Shown: in pieces, positions 22,827 to 32,573 of the stretch | Layout of the letters: every line of letters starts with the position of its first letter | How positions within the stretch are numbered: the first letter of the stretch is position 1 | NCBI GenBank assembly: GCA_001557505.1 | Contig: LSAX01000002.1 | Span: forward strand, 3,720,001-3,784,000 | Direction of reading: 5' to 3' | DNA: 64,000 nt | Source of the DNA: Reticulascus tulasneorum | Lineage: Eukaryota > Ascomycota > Sordariomycetes > Glomerellales > Reticulascaceae | The notes under the pieces: generated by a model | Database searches by the model: none | What the model saw: only the letters and a program-made list of their open reading frames with translations | Told to the model about the DNA's origin: nothing | Position numbers and translations under genes: made by a program

Positions 22827-24290
22827 TCAAGGCGGACCCAAAAGGAACCTTTGTTTTTCCAACCATTGGTATGCGTGCCATGAGTCTAATCTGGCCCCTC
22901 TTGTTTCGCGGAACTCGATACCATTCCTTAGATCCGCGACATCGAAATCTCGTGTGTGCACTAGCTCGGAGGCGGAATATGGCAGTGACCGCAATTGAGG
23001 GCGATAGGTTTCGGCTATTTCTTTCTCATTGTCAGTCACTAGCATCAAGTTGACCAGTCCAGGGCCCCAGAGTGTCGAGGCGTGGACTGAGGTGATGGCC
23101 GTCATCTGACCGAGATGTTTGAAAACAGGGTCCCACGATCCGGACATCAATCGCACCGATCTCAGAGAGAGGTCTTTGATCTGGTCATGCTTTTGGAGGA
23201 ATTGAAGCATGGAGTCCTCAGTGGCCGGCATGCCGACTAAAAAGACTTGTTCGAGATGGGACAGTGAGACTTTCTCGGCAATCTGGGTGAATATGTCTAC
23301 GTACTTGGTGGCGGGGCCCTTGAAGGTATTGTACAAGTGAAGTTCGATTGCCTCGAGGTTGGGCATATGTTTCAAGAGGTCTGCGATGCCCGTGAAGTTC
23401 CCCTCTACGTTTGCTTGCGGGGCCTTGCTACCATATTGCACTCGGTTGAAGAAATCGACCTCAGGCATGCCTGGCCTGCCAAATTCAGTCTTGGCCCTTG
23501 TCGAGAGGCTCAACGTGAGATTCTTGATCGATGCGGCCGCGGCTGCAAAGTTTGGCTCCGACTCCAGCTTCGGCAGGTGCGTCGCCACCTCGATCGACGG
23601 GACGCTACACCGAGGTGTAGAGCGATATACGGTCAGTGTATCCAGGTCCACGCCACTGCGCGCAATGGCAGACATGACCAGACGGAAGACATGGGATGCG
23701 CGGACCCAGACTGCATGCCAGTCCCGGGTGCCGGCGGGTGATGTCTGAGTGTCCTGCCCGGAGAAGACACGTGCGTCCAGGTCGATACTTTTCAGCATGG
23801 CGAAATCCTTCAAGGCACCAGCAAGCATATCGATGACTGACTGATCGTCCATCTGCGACCGCTTCTCCGCCTCGCCCTGCATCCAGTCCAGATCGGCCTG
23901 CGTCTTGGCCAGCTCCTCCTCGGTGAGCTTCACCTCTGTCGAGCTGAATATGGGTCCGTTATGCTCTACGACTTGCCGAGACTTCTTCCTCAGTATTCCT
24001 TCCAGTAGAGACGTGTCGTGTGTCGTGGACATGATCTTCAGGTTCTTGACCGCTGGGCCCAGCTGCTCGTGAGCGGCGAGTTCCCTGAGATTGTCGAGGC
24101 TGGCCTGCGAGAGATCGGTGGTCTGGTTCTCGAGATAGCTTCTGAAATGCGGGCCGGCGGAAATCTGGCTGAAGGTCCTGCTTGTGAGGCGGAGTTCTCT
24201 GGTTGACGCGAGGTCGAGGTGCGTCGTGATCTTCTCGACCAGTTCTGCAGGGAGCTTCTCTGGGCTCATTTTTGGCTTGGCGTTTGCCAT
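22827..24290 (-). CDS. F-box protein
   Basis: Single-exon gene of 487 residues. An F-box lies at about residues 10-50 (KLPAELVEKITTHLDLASTR then LRLTSRTFSQIS), expected to bind Skp1 in an SCF ubiquitin ligase. The rest contains leucine-rich, repeat-like segments (for example LKHMPNLEAIELHLYNTF and IKDLSLRSVRLMSGSW), probably the substrate-binding part. Such F-box/LRR proteins are expanded in filamentous fungi, usually with unknown targets. It is convergent with the HET gene, the gap being under 190 bp. The ATG at 24290 gives MANAKPKMSPEKLP; a second Met at residue 8 is also possible. Confidence 0.85.
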   Translation of the reverse strand: MANAKPKMSPEKLPAELVEKITTHLDLASTRELRLTSRTFSQISAGPHFRSYLENQTTDLSQASLDNLRELAAHEQLGPAVKNLKIMSTTHDTSLLEGILRKKSRQVVEHNGPIFSSTEVKLTEEELAKTQADLDWMQGEAEKRSQMDDQSVIDMLAGALKDFAMLKSIDLDARVFSGQDTQTSPAGTRDWHAVWVRASHVFRLVMSAIARSGVDLDTLTVYRSTPRCSVPSIEVATHLPKLESEPNFAAAAASIKNLTLSLSTRAKTEFGRPGMPEVDFFNRVQYGSKAPQANVEGNFTGIADLLKHMPNLEAIELHLYNTFKGPATKYVDIFTQIAEKVSLSHLEQVFLVGMPATEDSMLQFLQKHDQIKDLSLRSVRLMSGSWDPVFKHLGQMTAITSVHASTLWGPGLVNLMLVTDNEKEIAETYRPQLRSLPYSASELVHTRDFDVADLRNGIEFRETRGARLDSWHAYQWLEKQRFLLGPP

Positions 24291-25288
24291 GATGGGTGTT
24301 TGATGGGTAGGAGGTCCTGAATGTACGTCAAGTTTTTCTTCCGCAAAGAACTACTTTCGGTGTGGAAGCTAAATATACGCTAGTCGAACGAGATATTCCA
24401 TTCTCATTCTTATAAAGGTCTTTACACCAAGTAGAGTCGTCGAAGGATTCAAGGCGTCCTCTGGTGCCTAGGAGGTCTCAAGTTAGGCGGCCGAAAAGTG
24501 GGGGGAATGCACTGTGATACAGTACCACAAAAGTCTGGAATATCATGCCACCCGTAATTCTCAGTGGAGTATTACGCTTTATATACCGAGTTGGCTGCCA
24601 AGATATCTGGGTAGAAATCTCCTCTTTTGATATCAGCTTCAGTTCCCCGTCTTCACCCTGCGTCAGCCGTCAGCCATCGCGGTGCCCTGCATACTTGGAA
24701 TTGGACAACTACTGCAATGTTCATTGGCGAGAATATCCTGCTTGTCATGCTGATATGGCGGAAGCCTCGGTGTCATGGAGAATAGGGACTTTGGAACAGT
24801 AGACTACGGAAGCATGACGTCGGGAACTTCTAGTTAGCCTGCCAGGCGTGCGGGAGCTGCCATCATATGCGGATACTTTCAACAAGTCTTCTTGCGCTTC
24901 CCACAGCTTGGTAAATGGAATTTGGCATAGCAATATGATCTAGCTCCAAACATCCTCCTGGGTATCACGTCGATAAATGGAATATTGAATGGTTCCGTGG
25001 AGACAGTTATATACCTACCTTCCAAGACGAACTGTTTGGGCGATAACTGGTAAGCTAAATGTTGAGCCACAGCAGAGTCAGATAAATTCGCCAAGCCTCA
25101 TGCGCCACGAAAAGCCCTGGCACATATCTAGGTAGTGCCCGCCATCTAGCCAGCATCAGACAAGACTACGCCTTATATGACTTTAGGATATAGTACCTAT
25201 ATATACCTTACTCTTGATGTAGATTGGATGGCATTCAGATAAAAGGCTCTGGGTAAGAAGAGAGTAAGGTAGGTAGGGTTATTGGCAC

Positions 25289-25296
25289 CACGTGAT
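25289..25296 (+). promoter_or_regulatory. CACGTGAT element (forward) upstream of SES1
   Basis: CACGTGAT, 265 bp upstream of the SES1 start. Its reverse complement ATCACGTG lies 30 bp downstream, so the two form an inverted pair. Confidence 0.4.
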
Positions 25297-25326
25297 TTGT
25301 ATGAATGACAGCTCAGTTGGATGCCC

Positions 25327-25334
25327 ATCACGTG
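25327..25334 (-). promoter_or_regulatory. CACGTGAT element (reverse) upstream of SES1
   Basis: ATCACGTG on the plus strand, the inverted mate of the box at 25289. A bHLH-type factor is the likely binder, by motif only. Confidence 0.4.
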
Positions 25335-25432
25335 CCACCTCTTGGCAACCAAATAATTTGGATCGGGCTCAATTGAAACCTCTGGCCGATTGACCCCTCG
25401 CACAGGACCCCTCACCCCACCATCATTCGTCC

Positions 25433-25477
25433 TGACTCACGATATCTTGACTCACGATATCTTGACTCACGAACATC
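25433..25477 (+). promoter_or_regulatory. Three tandem Gcn4/CPC1-type boxes
   Basis: A 15-bp unit TGACTCACGATATCT occurs twice and is followed by a diverged third copy TGACTCACGAACATCT. The TGACTCA cores start at 25433, 25448 and 25463, i.e. 98-128 bp before the SES1 ATG. TGACTCA is the consensus site of the bZIP factor Gcn4/CPC1/CpcA, which induces amino-acid biosynthesis and aminoacyl-tRNA synthetase genes on starvation. The position before a tRNA synthetase gene fits that role well. Confidence 0.7.
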
Positions 25478-25560
25478 TTTGGAGTTCAAACCCTACTTAT
25501 TTAGCCGGAGTCATCTGCTCCTCAACCGACTAAAACGGCCAGCCGTTCACCATCGCAACA

Positions 25561-27482
25561 ATGTTGGCACTAGACGACTTTATCGAGGAGCGGGGTGGTG
25601 ACCCAAACAAGATCAAGGAGAGCCAACGTCGCCGCGGCGCACCCACAGAAATTGTCGACGAGATCATCGAGATGTGGAAGGAAGCTCGGGCAGGTAAAAT
25701 ATATTCAAGCCTCCAGCTATGAGAAGAGAAACATGGATTGCTCACGCTATTTCCAGCCCAGTACACGTTCACGCAGTTTGGCACTCAGATCAACAACGTG
25801 CAGAAGGAGATCGGCCAGAAGAAGAAGGCCAAGGAAGACGCAACGGAACTCCTGCAAAAGAAAGAAGAATTACAGAAGCAGAAGAAAGCGCAGGAAGAAG
25901 TTGCCGCCGCTAAGAATCTCGGTAAGGACTTTGCATCTCCGTTCCTGTAGCCCGACGAGAAGACAACTGAGACTGATTCATGGTTGTCTGACAGAGCTTT
26001 TGGCCAAGGTCAGACTGGTTGGAAATTACGTGCACGATTCCGTCCATACCAGCAAGACCGAGGACGACAACGTGCTTGTGCGGGACTGGGCGCCGCCAGA
26101 CTTCGACGCAGCCCGAAAGCCTGGCTCCGGCCTGTCGCACCATAATGTTCTCTGGAGACTCGGTGGTTACGATCCTGTGCGCGGGGTGAAGCTTGTTGGG
26201 CATCGTGGCTATTGCTTGACGGGATACGGCATGTTTCTGTCAGTCTTGACCAATATCACTGTCAGTTTTGGTGACTAACCCCGACACAGGAATATGGCTC
26301 TGGTCAACTATGGCATTGAGTTTCTCTTCAACAAAGGTACCCAAACCAGTCTTTCTCTACCATTGGAAGCGGGAGCTTACCAATACCTCTAGGATACTCT
26401 CCAAATCAACCGCCATTTTTCCTCGATCGCGACCAGATGGCAAAAACAGCGCAGCTTTCACAATTCGATGAAGAGCTTTATAAGGTCACCGAGGGCGGAG
26501 ACGGCTCGACAGATCGCTACCTGATTGCCACCAGCGAGCAGCCTCTCTCGTGCCTACATTCCGAGGAATGGCTGCAGCCTAGCCAACTGCCAATCAAGTA
26601 CGCCGGGTATAGTACCTGTTTCCGTAAGGAGGCTGGCAGCCATGGACGAGACGCGTGGGGATTGTTCCGTGTGCATCAGTTCGAAAAGGTACCACTGCCA
26701 TGCTGTCTTGGAGGGAGGATAGTCACTAACTGCCCCAGGTCGAACAATTCATTCTCTGCCAACCCGACGACAGTTGGAAACATTTCGATGATATGATCGC
26801 CATCTCTGAGGAGTTTTACAAATCTCTAAATTTGCCATACAGGGTCGTCAGCATTGTTTCTGCTGCCCTGAATAATGCCGCGGTAAGTCATGCTTCATGT
26901 GTCCCTTATGGCAACGTTGGGATATGTGTTTCCCCCTCCATCATTTGCTCTCCGTCTTTGAGTAGTGTACCACTCTAGGTTCGCTGGTCACATGGACCAA
27001 CCCTCTTGAGTGTACAACTCGCACAATGCTCACAATGCTGCGCTGCCTTGAAAGGATATGGAGCTGCCAGTCTCAATCCTTATCAAACCATGGTACTAAT
27101 CTGATTGGTGGAACAGGCTAAGAAGTACGATCTCGAAGCGTACTTTCCCTTCCAGTCGGAATACAAAGAGCTCGTTTCTTGCTCCAACTGCACCGATTAT
27201 CAGACTCGGGAACTTGAAATTCGCTTCGGCACCAAGAAGAATAAGAATGAAGTAGGATCAAAGAAGGATTACGTTCATGCTCTGAATGCTACATTATGCG
27301 CAACAGAACGAACCCTGTGCTGCGTTTTGGAAAATTTCCAGACAGAAGAAGGCTTGAATGTGCCAGAGGTGCTTCGAAAATACATCCCAGGCCAGCCGGA
27401 GTTCATACCGTTTGTCAAGGAGGCATTGGAGCAAGCTGAGATTGTTGTAAGAGGGTCGGATGCCAACAAGACAAAGGCATAA
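25561..27482 (+). CDS. SES1: Cytosolic seryl-tRNA synthetase
   Basis: Charges tRNA-Ser with serine (class II synthetase). Seven exons: 25561-25693, 25757-25921, 25995-26238, 26290-26336, 26393-26688, 26739-26882 and 27117-27482, giving 464 residues. Introns are 50-73 nt except the last, which is 234 nt. Features: an N-terminal helical arm of tRNA-binding coiled coil (residues ~45-105, rich in KK/EE/QK); [17 protein letters not shown] (motif 1 region); [21 protein letters not shown] (motif 2, split over two lines of sequence as FRKEAGSHG and FRVHQF); and [19 protein letters not shown] (motif 3). The basic tail is short, as in eukaryotic cytosolic SerRS. Intron 3 uses a GTCAGT donor. Upstream lie three TGACTCA boxes and a CACGTGAT pair. 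Confidence 0.95.
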
Positions 27483-28331
27483 AAGGTCTAGATAAAAGGC
27501 TCTCATGTGGAGATTTGTGATTGCAGATGTGGCTGGAGAAGGACCAGGCAACTCAACTGTATACTTAGTGGCTACACGGTATTGGCCGCCCACTCTGCGC
27601 TTGCAGAGACTTGAGTGCCGGACCGCGAGGAAAGAGCCTATTTATCGGGCATGTAGGGGATGGTTCTGTCAAGACTACGGTCGAGACTGCTATCGACTTT
27701 ATTATGGATTCAGAGGCCCGAAAAGCTGCTGTATTTAACGTGCAGCCTGATCCGAATCATCAGGGGCTGAAGAAAATGATACCCCTGCTGTTTGGCAAAT
27801 TCCGGAGCGAGCCATTTCCCGCCCTTCCTCAAATCTCCATAACATTGAGATATATCCAGGGTGTGCTGAACCCTGCGAGCATTACGACCCTCGCATCATG
27901 GCAGTACATGAGAAATAAGCACTCAGGAGAGGCTGAATAGGTGCCTGGCCAGTGGATCTAAGATTCGGCCGCTGCTTTGACCCTGAATATATGACCTAGC
28001 GGACTGTTATTTTTCGATCCACGTACCAGCAATTTTGATATCGGTGGCACATCAGAATCCGGTCCATCTTTTTGTGTTGGTGAGACTATCTTTAGGGTCA
28101 GTATGTGAAATGCATGGGTGGTATCTCGTTGTTTTCATTCTTCGCATTTCGTAGCAACCTGGCATGACGAAGCCTGTCTGTTCCTCCCTCCCCCTCTCCC
28201 ACTCTCTCTGGGGGGAGATCGGCGGCCATCCTGACCTTAGGCCGAATGCTACCTTAACGGTTGACGCCTCCTAGTCACGCTGAATTTACATACACATCCG
28301 TGATGCCGTATACAATTTGGTATGCTCGTCT
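27483..28331. other. Intergenic region with one unrecognised open frame
   Basis: 849 bp between convergent genes. A stop-to-stop frame on the plus strand (27569-27940, no ATG near its beginning) reads with ordinary amino-acid composition, but I do not recognise it. It may be chance or a gene remnant. Confidence 0.35.
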
Positions 28332-29174
28332 TCAGCCTCTGCCATAAATTTGGAACATGAAGCCTCCGCCGCGTCCTGACTCGTCGACCAGTTCGGCACG
28401 CAAATTCTCGAGCTCCTTTTTCATCAACTGGGGGTTGGCATTCTCCTGAAAGCATTCAAAGTCGAGTAGTTTCACCCCTTCTTCCGTGACGAGAAAGTTA
28501 TATCGATTCACATCCCCATGTATGAGTCCTAGTTCGTGAAGCTTCGCTAGAGCGATTTCGCAACCGCTCAGGTCCTGGAAGGAAGCAGAGCGTCCCTCTA
28601 TTTTCTCCAATAGAAACCCAACGATGCGTCCATTCTCATGGACATGGGCGAGGAAGCGCGGGGCCAGTCCAGAACCTTCAAGTAACTGATATGCTCTCGT
28701 TTCTTTTTCGATTCGAGGCACCTCCCACTTGAAACGCGCTATCTTGGTGATGATGGTGGCCGGTGATGGGAGAGAGATTGGGAGGACTGAATGTGAGACG
28801 GCTTCGAAAGCCATCGCAGTGAGCTGTTTGGTTTTCTCCAACTCTAGGCAATCAACCTTGGTTTGATGCCATTGGCACTTGACGCCAGCTAGTTGTCGAT
28901 TCAACAAAGAAGTTCTCAGGTCGCCGCTGGTTTTATCTCGCGCGATGTGGGTGACGGTCCATTCCTCGTTATAAGGAAGATGGGGCAGGGACTGAAGCGG
29001 AAATGAAAGCGTGTCTCTCTCAAAGGTTCCAGGAGAGATGACGAGATATCTAACTTGGTTTCCGATTCGCAGCCGGTATTCACTTTCACAAGAATCGTCA
29101 TCGTCCACTTCCATGGACAGGATAACCGGCTGCGTTGGCTGGCTTATACCGTCATCGCCAGACATTATCGCCAT
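28332..29174 (-). CDS. Protein-kinase-like (aminoglycoside phosphotransferase-like) fungal protein
   Basis: Single exon, 280 residues. The C-terminal half has a kinase-like fold: an ATP-lobe-like region KWEVPRIEKETRAYQLL, a hinge-like VGFLLEKIEG, the catalytic loop HGDVNRYNFLV (HxDxxxxN) and a metal-binding DFE in LLDFECF instead of the usual DFG. The N-terminal ~120 residues show no known domain. Similar proteins are common in filamentous fungi, often poorly named in databases, and have unknown substrates. The frame is open upstream without ATG; the first Met is at 29174, with another at 29165. Activity is plausible because the Asp and Asn of the loop and the second Asp are present. Confidence 0.7.
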   Translation of the reverse strand: MAIMSGDDGISQPTQPVILSMEVDDDDSCESEYRLRIGNQVRYLVISPGTFERDTLSFPLQSLPHLPYNEEWTVTHIARDKTSGDLRTSLLNRQLAGVKCQWHQTKVDCLELEKTKQLTAMAFEAVSHSVLPISLPSPATIITKIARFKWEVPRIEKETRAYQLLEGSGLAPRFLAHVHENGRIVGFLLEKIEGRSASFQDLSGCEIALAKLHELGLIHGDVNRYNFLVTEEGVKLLDFECFQENANPQLMKKELENLRAELVDESGRGGGFMFQIYGRG

Positions 29175-30195
29175 CAGACCACACACTCTAAGATCGTCAG
29201 CGGATATGTCTGACAAAGAAAGCCTATCACAGAAAGCTGCAGCATTCGTACATGTAGAAATTGGTTATTCTTTTGCCGTCGCCATGTCTCCTACTCCTTC
29301 TTTCTTTCTGAGAGGAGCTGCGTTCGAATGATAGGTAGCTCTCCAGTTGCGGTGCAGGGTAGATGTTGAAGGTGCTTTGGAAAACGAACGGCCAACACGA
29401 GCGTTCTTTACAACAAGAAGAATAACCCTTGTAAATGAGGAGGGTTGGCCCCGGGGGTTGCCGGCTAGAACTCGGAGAATGCCAGTCAGTGTTCTCTAGT
29501 TGCCCTTGCGGTGGCGAATAAATCAACGCAGAACGTGCCCTACTCACTTGTAAGTCATCCCTAGGTAGTAGCAAGTCGTAATATGATTCAAACTCGTAGA
29601 AAAAGGCATCACAAATTCGCAAGACAGTACTCAATAGTATGGTGATCCTTTTCTCTCTTATAGATGACTCCCAACTAGTACAGCGGATTCGTCCATCTTG
29701 CTGACTTTACCCTCTGCGGTAACCACTACTAGTCGGAACAATGCAAAAGTTTCACCACGCCATGCTCCCGTCATTCCGTCTCGGTCTCATTATTCGCATC
29801 CCATCGGCTTTCTCTCCGATAGGCACTCCGCTATCACGGCTGGCCGATCAATGCTATCTTGCTATAGAAAACAGCGCTGTGATCGTCAATGGGCCGTAGG
29901 GGCAAGCAGGTCCCTTACAATCTTATCTTGATTTGTGTTGTAGAGAGGCTTTGAAAAGCGACATCCAAGTGTCAAGACGATAGTCTGGACATATAGAAGA
30001 ATGCACAATATGGCTCGGGTGAAGTACACAAATCCGGGAAGACCAATGTTTGATAGAGCTATAAACCATCCATCGTGGGAGGCTTCCAACGATGCGAACT
30101 TCGGTAAAGGTCCTTATGACTGAAGAAAACGTCAACTCTCTAGTGTCCATGGAATCCCTCAGCCCGATAAACCTCTAGGCTTAGAAACGGATATA
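29175..30195. other. Intergenic region
   Basis: About 1 kb between the start of the kinase-like gene and the 3' end of the P450 gene. No gene, RNA or clear repeat was recognised. Confidence 0.4.
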
Positions 30196-31986
30196 TTATC
30201 TACGCTTGGTGAAAACTAGCGGACATTCGTCCTATATTGAGACTTAGTGACATGCAACTGTTGATAATGCTCATGTGAAGCAAATATTCAACTTACCATA
30301 GGGAACAGCGTTGCAAAAACTTTGATCTCCTCCGAACGGCTCGTAGCATGATGCACCCAATCGACTTCCAACGCTGCTTTACCAATCATGGCCGCGAGGG
30401 TGAGTGGCACGTACTTTCGCGCAATACAGTCATGGGCGCCAGTGCCAAACACTAGCCAGTTTCTAGTCTTTGACTCCGCATCCCCGGTGATCCAGCGATC
30501 CGGATCGAAGACCTCGGGGTTTGGGTACGCCTCTGGGTCGTGGAGAGCCGGGTAGCAGGACGGGACTATCATGGCGCCCTTTGGTACGGTATAGTTTGGA
30601 GTAACCGGGAACGCCTTCGTCGCGAGATATGGTACAAATATGACCGGTGGGCGATGGCGGAGGAGCTCCTTCACTACGGCGCCGGTGTAGGTGAGCGATT
30701 CCAACATGTCCATATCGAACGGTCGGTTCTTATCCCCGTCGCGCGCCGTAAAGTTCTCTTCTCGGAGTCGGTCTAGAACATCTGGTCTCTGGGCGAGGAT
30801 CTGGAAGAGCCAGGTCGTAGCACTGCTTGACGCATCTTGAGATGCAAAGAAGAACGTAAACATTGTCTCCCCAATCTCCTTATCCGTGAAGACGCGAATA
30901 AGATTTGTCGGCTTTTCCACTCCCACCTCGCCGGCCGCAATTCTCTCATTGTACCTCTGCGACTCCATCATGTGCAGGACCCACTGGTCGACTATGCATG
31001 TTGGCTCGGCACCGGAGGCCATGTTGGCTTTGCATGCTGCAACACACTTGGTGAATTCGGCGTGGACGGCATCTGCTGTGCGCTTTCCTCGCCAGCACTT
31101 GGTAAACGGGACGTAAATGGAGAGGGGGATGTTGACCAGCTCGAGAGCGGCGGTAACGCGGTAGAAATCGTCGGCAATCCTCTTGACGGCGTCTTGAGAG
31201 ATGTAATCCCCAAAGAAAGTTCGGCACGATAGCGCGCAGTTGATCTCTCTGAAAAGTCCCATGAACGCCATCGGTTTGCCTCCGTTGGCTTCGCTAGCGG
31301 CGACAAATTTGTCGAAATAATCCGAATAGACCTTCTCTTGAACCGGTAGGTAACTCCTGAGAGCTCTGTGAGTAAAGAGGCCGATCAAGCCTTTGCGGAA
31401 CTCGGCATGCGTCTTGCCAGTAAGGAATACCCAAGCTGTCGGACGCATGAGATCCGTCGCCATCGGCGTTAGGAATGGCTTGGCGTAAGTTGGCGACTTG
31501 AAGACTTTATGTGCGATGTCACGGTCCGAGGCTAGGACGACAAACCTATGGGACAACCAAATCAGCATTAACAATCTCTTGAATAAGCTCAAGACGAATT
31601 CGGACCACTTACTTGTGGAACACAGATACGCAACTGAGTGGACCGCTGGCCCATTGAGCAACATAGGCATCGAATCTTGGGTAGAGTGTTTGGATAAACG
31701 GACCCATGAAAGGGATTTTGAACGTAGGTCCTGCAATTGGGCCTTTTTGTTGGATGTATGAAACTATACTCTGTCAGCAGCTCATAGCCCACTCTGAGAT
31801 CTCTAGGAGCCTACATTGATCATACGCCATCAGGACGAGTAAAACCGTGATAGCGATCTGTAGGTTACTCCAGCCCGAAAAATACCGTGAGAGGAGGCTG
31901 GCCACCTGGCCAGTGGTCCCAAGCTCTGCAAGCAGCGTTCCATTCTCAAAGGTCGCCGCGATACTCTCTTCAAAAACCGTGGTCAT
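30196..31986 (-). CDS. CYP61-family cytochrome P450 (ERG5-like, sterol C-22 desaturase paralogue)
   Basis: ERG5 introduces the C22-23 double bond in ergosterol synthesis at the ER. Exons: 31986-31815, 31763-31613, 31545-30297 and 30231-30196, giving 535 residues (yeast Erg5 is 538); introns are 51, 67 and 65 nt. The N-terminal TM ([16 protein letters not shown]) is followed by [17 protein letters not shown], and the near-invariant family stretch [20 protein letters not shown] is intact. I-helix: [13 protein letters not shown]. Exx[14 protein letters not shown]-like: FDPDRW. C-terminal [12 protein letters not shown] then DECPLVF. The haem loop is [13 protein letters not shown] (Cys ~481), whereas typical ERG5 has FGxGPHVCLGQ; it still fits the general P450 signature, so haem binding is possible. 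A Zn2Cys6 gene lies upstream on the same strand. I infer a diverged paralogue rather than the housekeeping enzyme. Confidence 0.88.
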
Positions 31987-32573
31987 GTTGTATAGTAGAG
32001 CCCCACACTAATGATATAAATGACTTCGTAGGTCCTGTCGGATAACCTGGACCGCGTAGGCCTTTTATAAGGGATAGAGGGTTGCAAGGGCAAATGCTGC
32101 CATCTTACAATGGGAGCCCTGACACATCCTGTTGGTCCACTCGGCCAATAAGCTGTGAGAAGATGAAATGAAGATTGTGGGCCACCGGACTGGCTGGTGA
32201 AGAAACTGACACCCTGGCAATATGCCACAGCAGAAGTGTCATCGCAATGAACCATTGTGGGATCGTGCGACTCTTCCGCTATACCGGCCCACGGACTCGA
32301 ATAATGGGGACGTACCAACCGGTTGTGTACTAGACTCCGATCAACATAGACAAGGTAGTAGTATATCTATCATGCTAGTCATGCCTGCCAATTTTGCGAG
32401 ACCCTTACACCTGCGTCCTGGGATGCTGCAAGATATACGGAGTCTAGTCCTATTTAGGTTTAGTCTCCGATCTTTCAACTACAGACGGTAAAATCGGTTA
32501 GGCCTGCACAAAACTCCGGGTCCATTTACGAAGGTCCCATTTCCTAATCAGCAATGCGAAAAGGGAATACTGC
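31987..32573. other. Promoter region of the P450 gene
   Basis: 587 bp between the P450 start and the 3' end of the regulator gene on the same strand. No known operator was identified. Confidence 0.4.

Larger units (their letters stand above)
24291..25560. other. Divergent promoter region of the F-box and SES1 genes
   Basis: 1.27 kb. The SES1-proximal half holds a TAGG run (25266-25278), two oppositely oriented CACGTGAT-type boxes and a triple TGACTCA repeat. No gene was recognised. Confidence 0.5.

Noticed and set aside
25433..25477. Tandem repeat as a CRISPR-like array
   Set aside because: The units are 15 bp with no spacers and the host is eukaryotic; promoter boxes explain it.
27569..27940. 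Plus-strand frame of about 120 codons after SES1
   Set aside because: There is no ATG near its start and no family was recognised. It is noted as an open frame but not annotated as a gene.
30426..30470. Calling the ERG5-like P450 a pseudogene because of its haem loop
   Set aside because: The loop still fits the general P450 cysteine signature (Ala is allowed after Cys-x), the frame is intact over four exons, and the length is normal.
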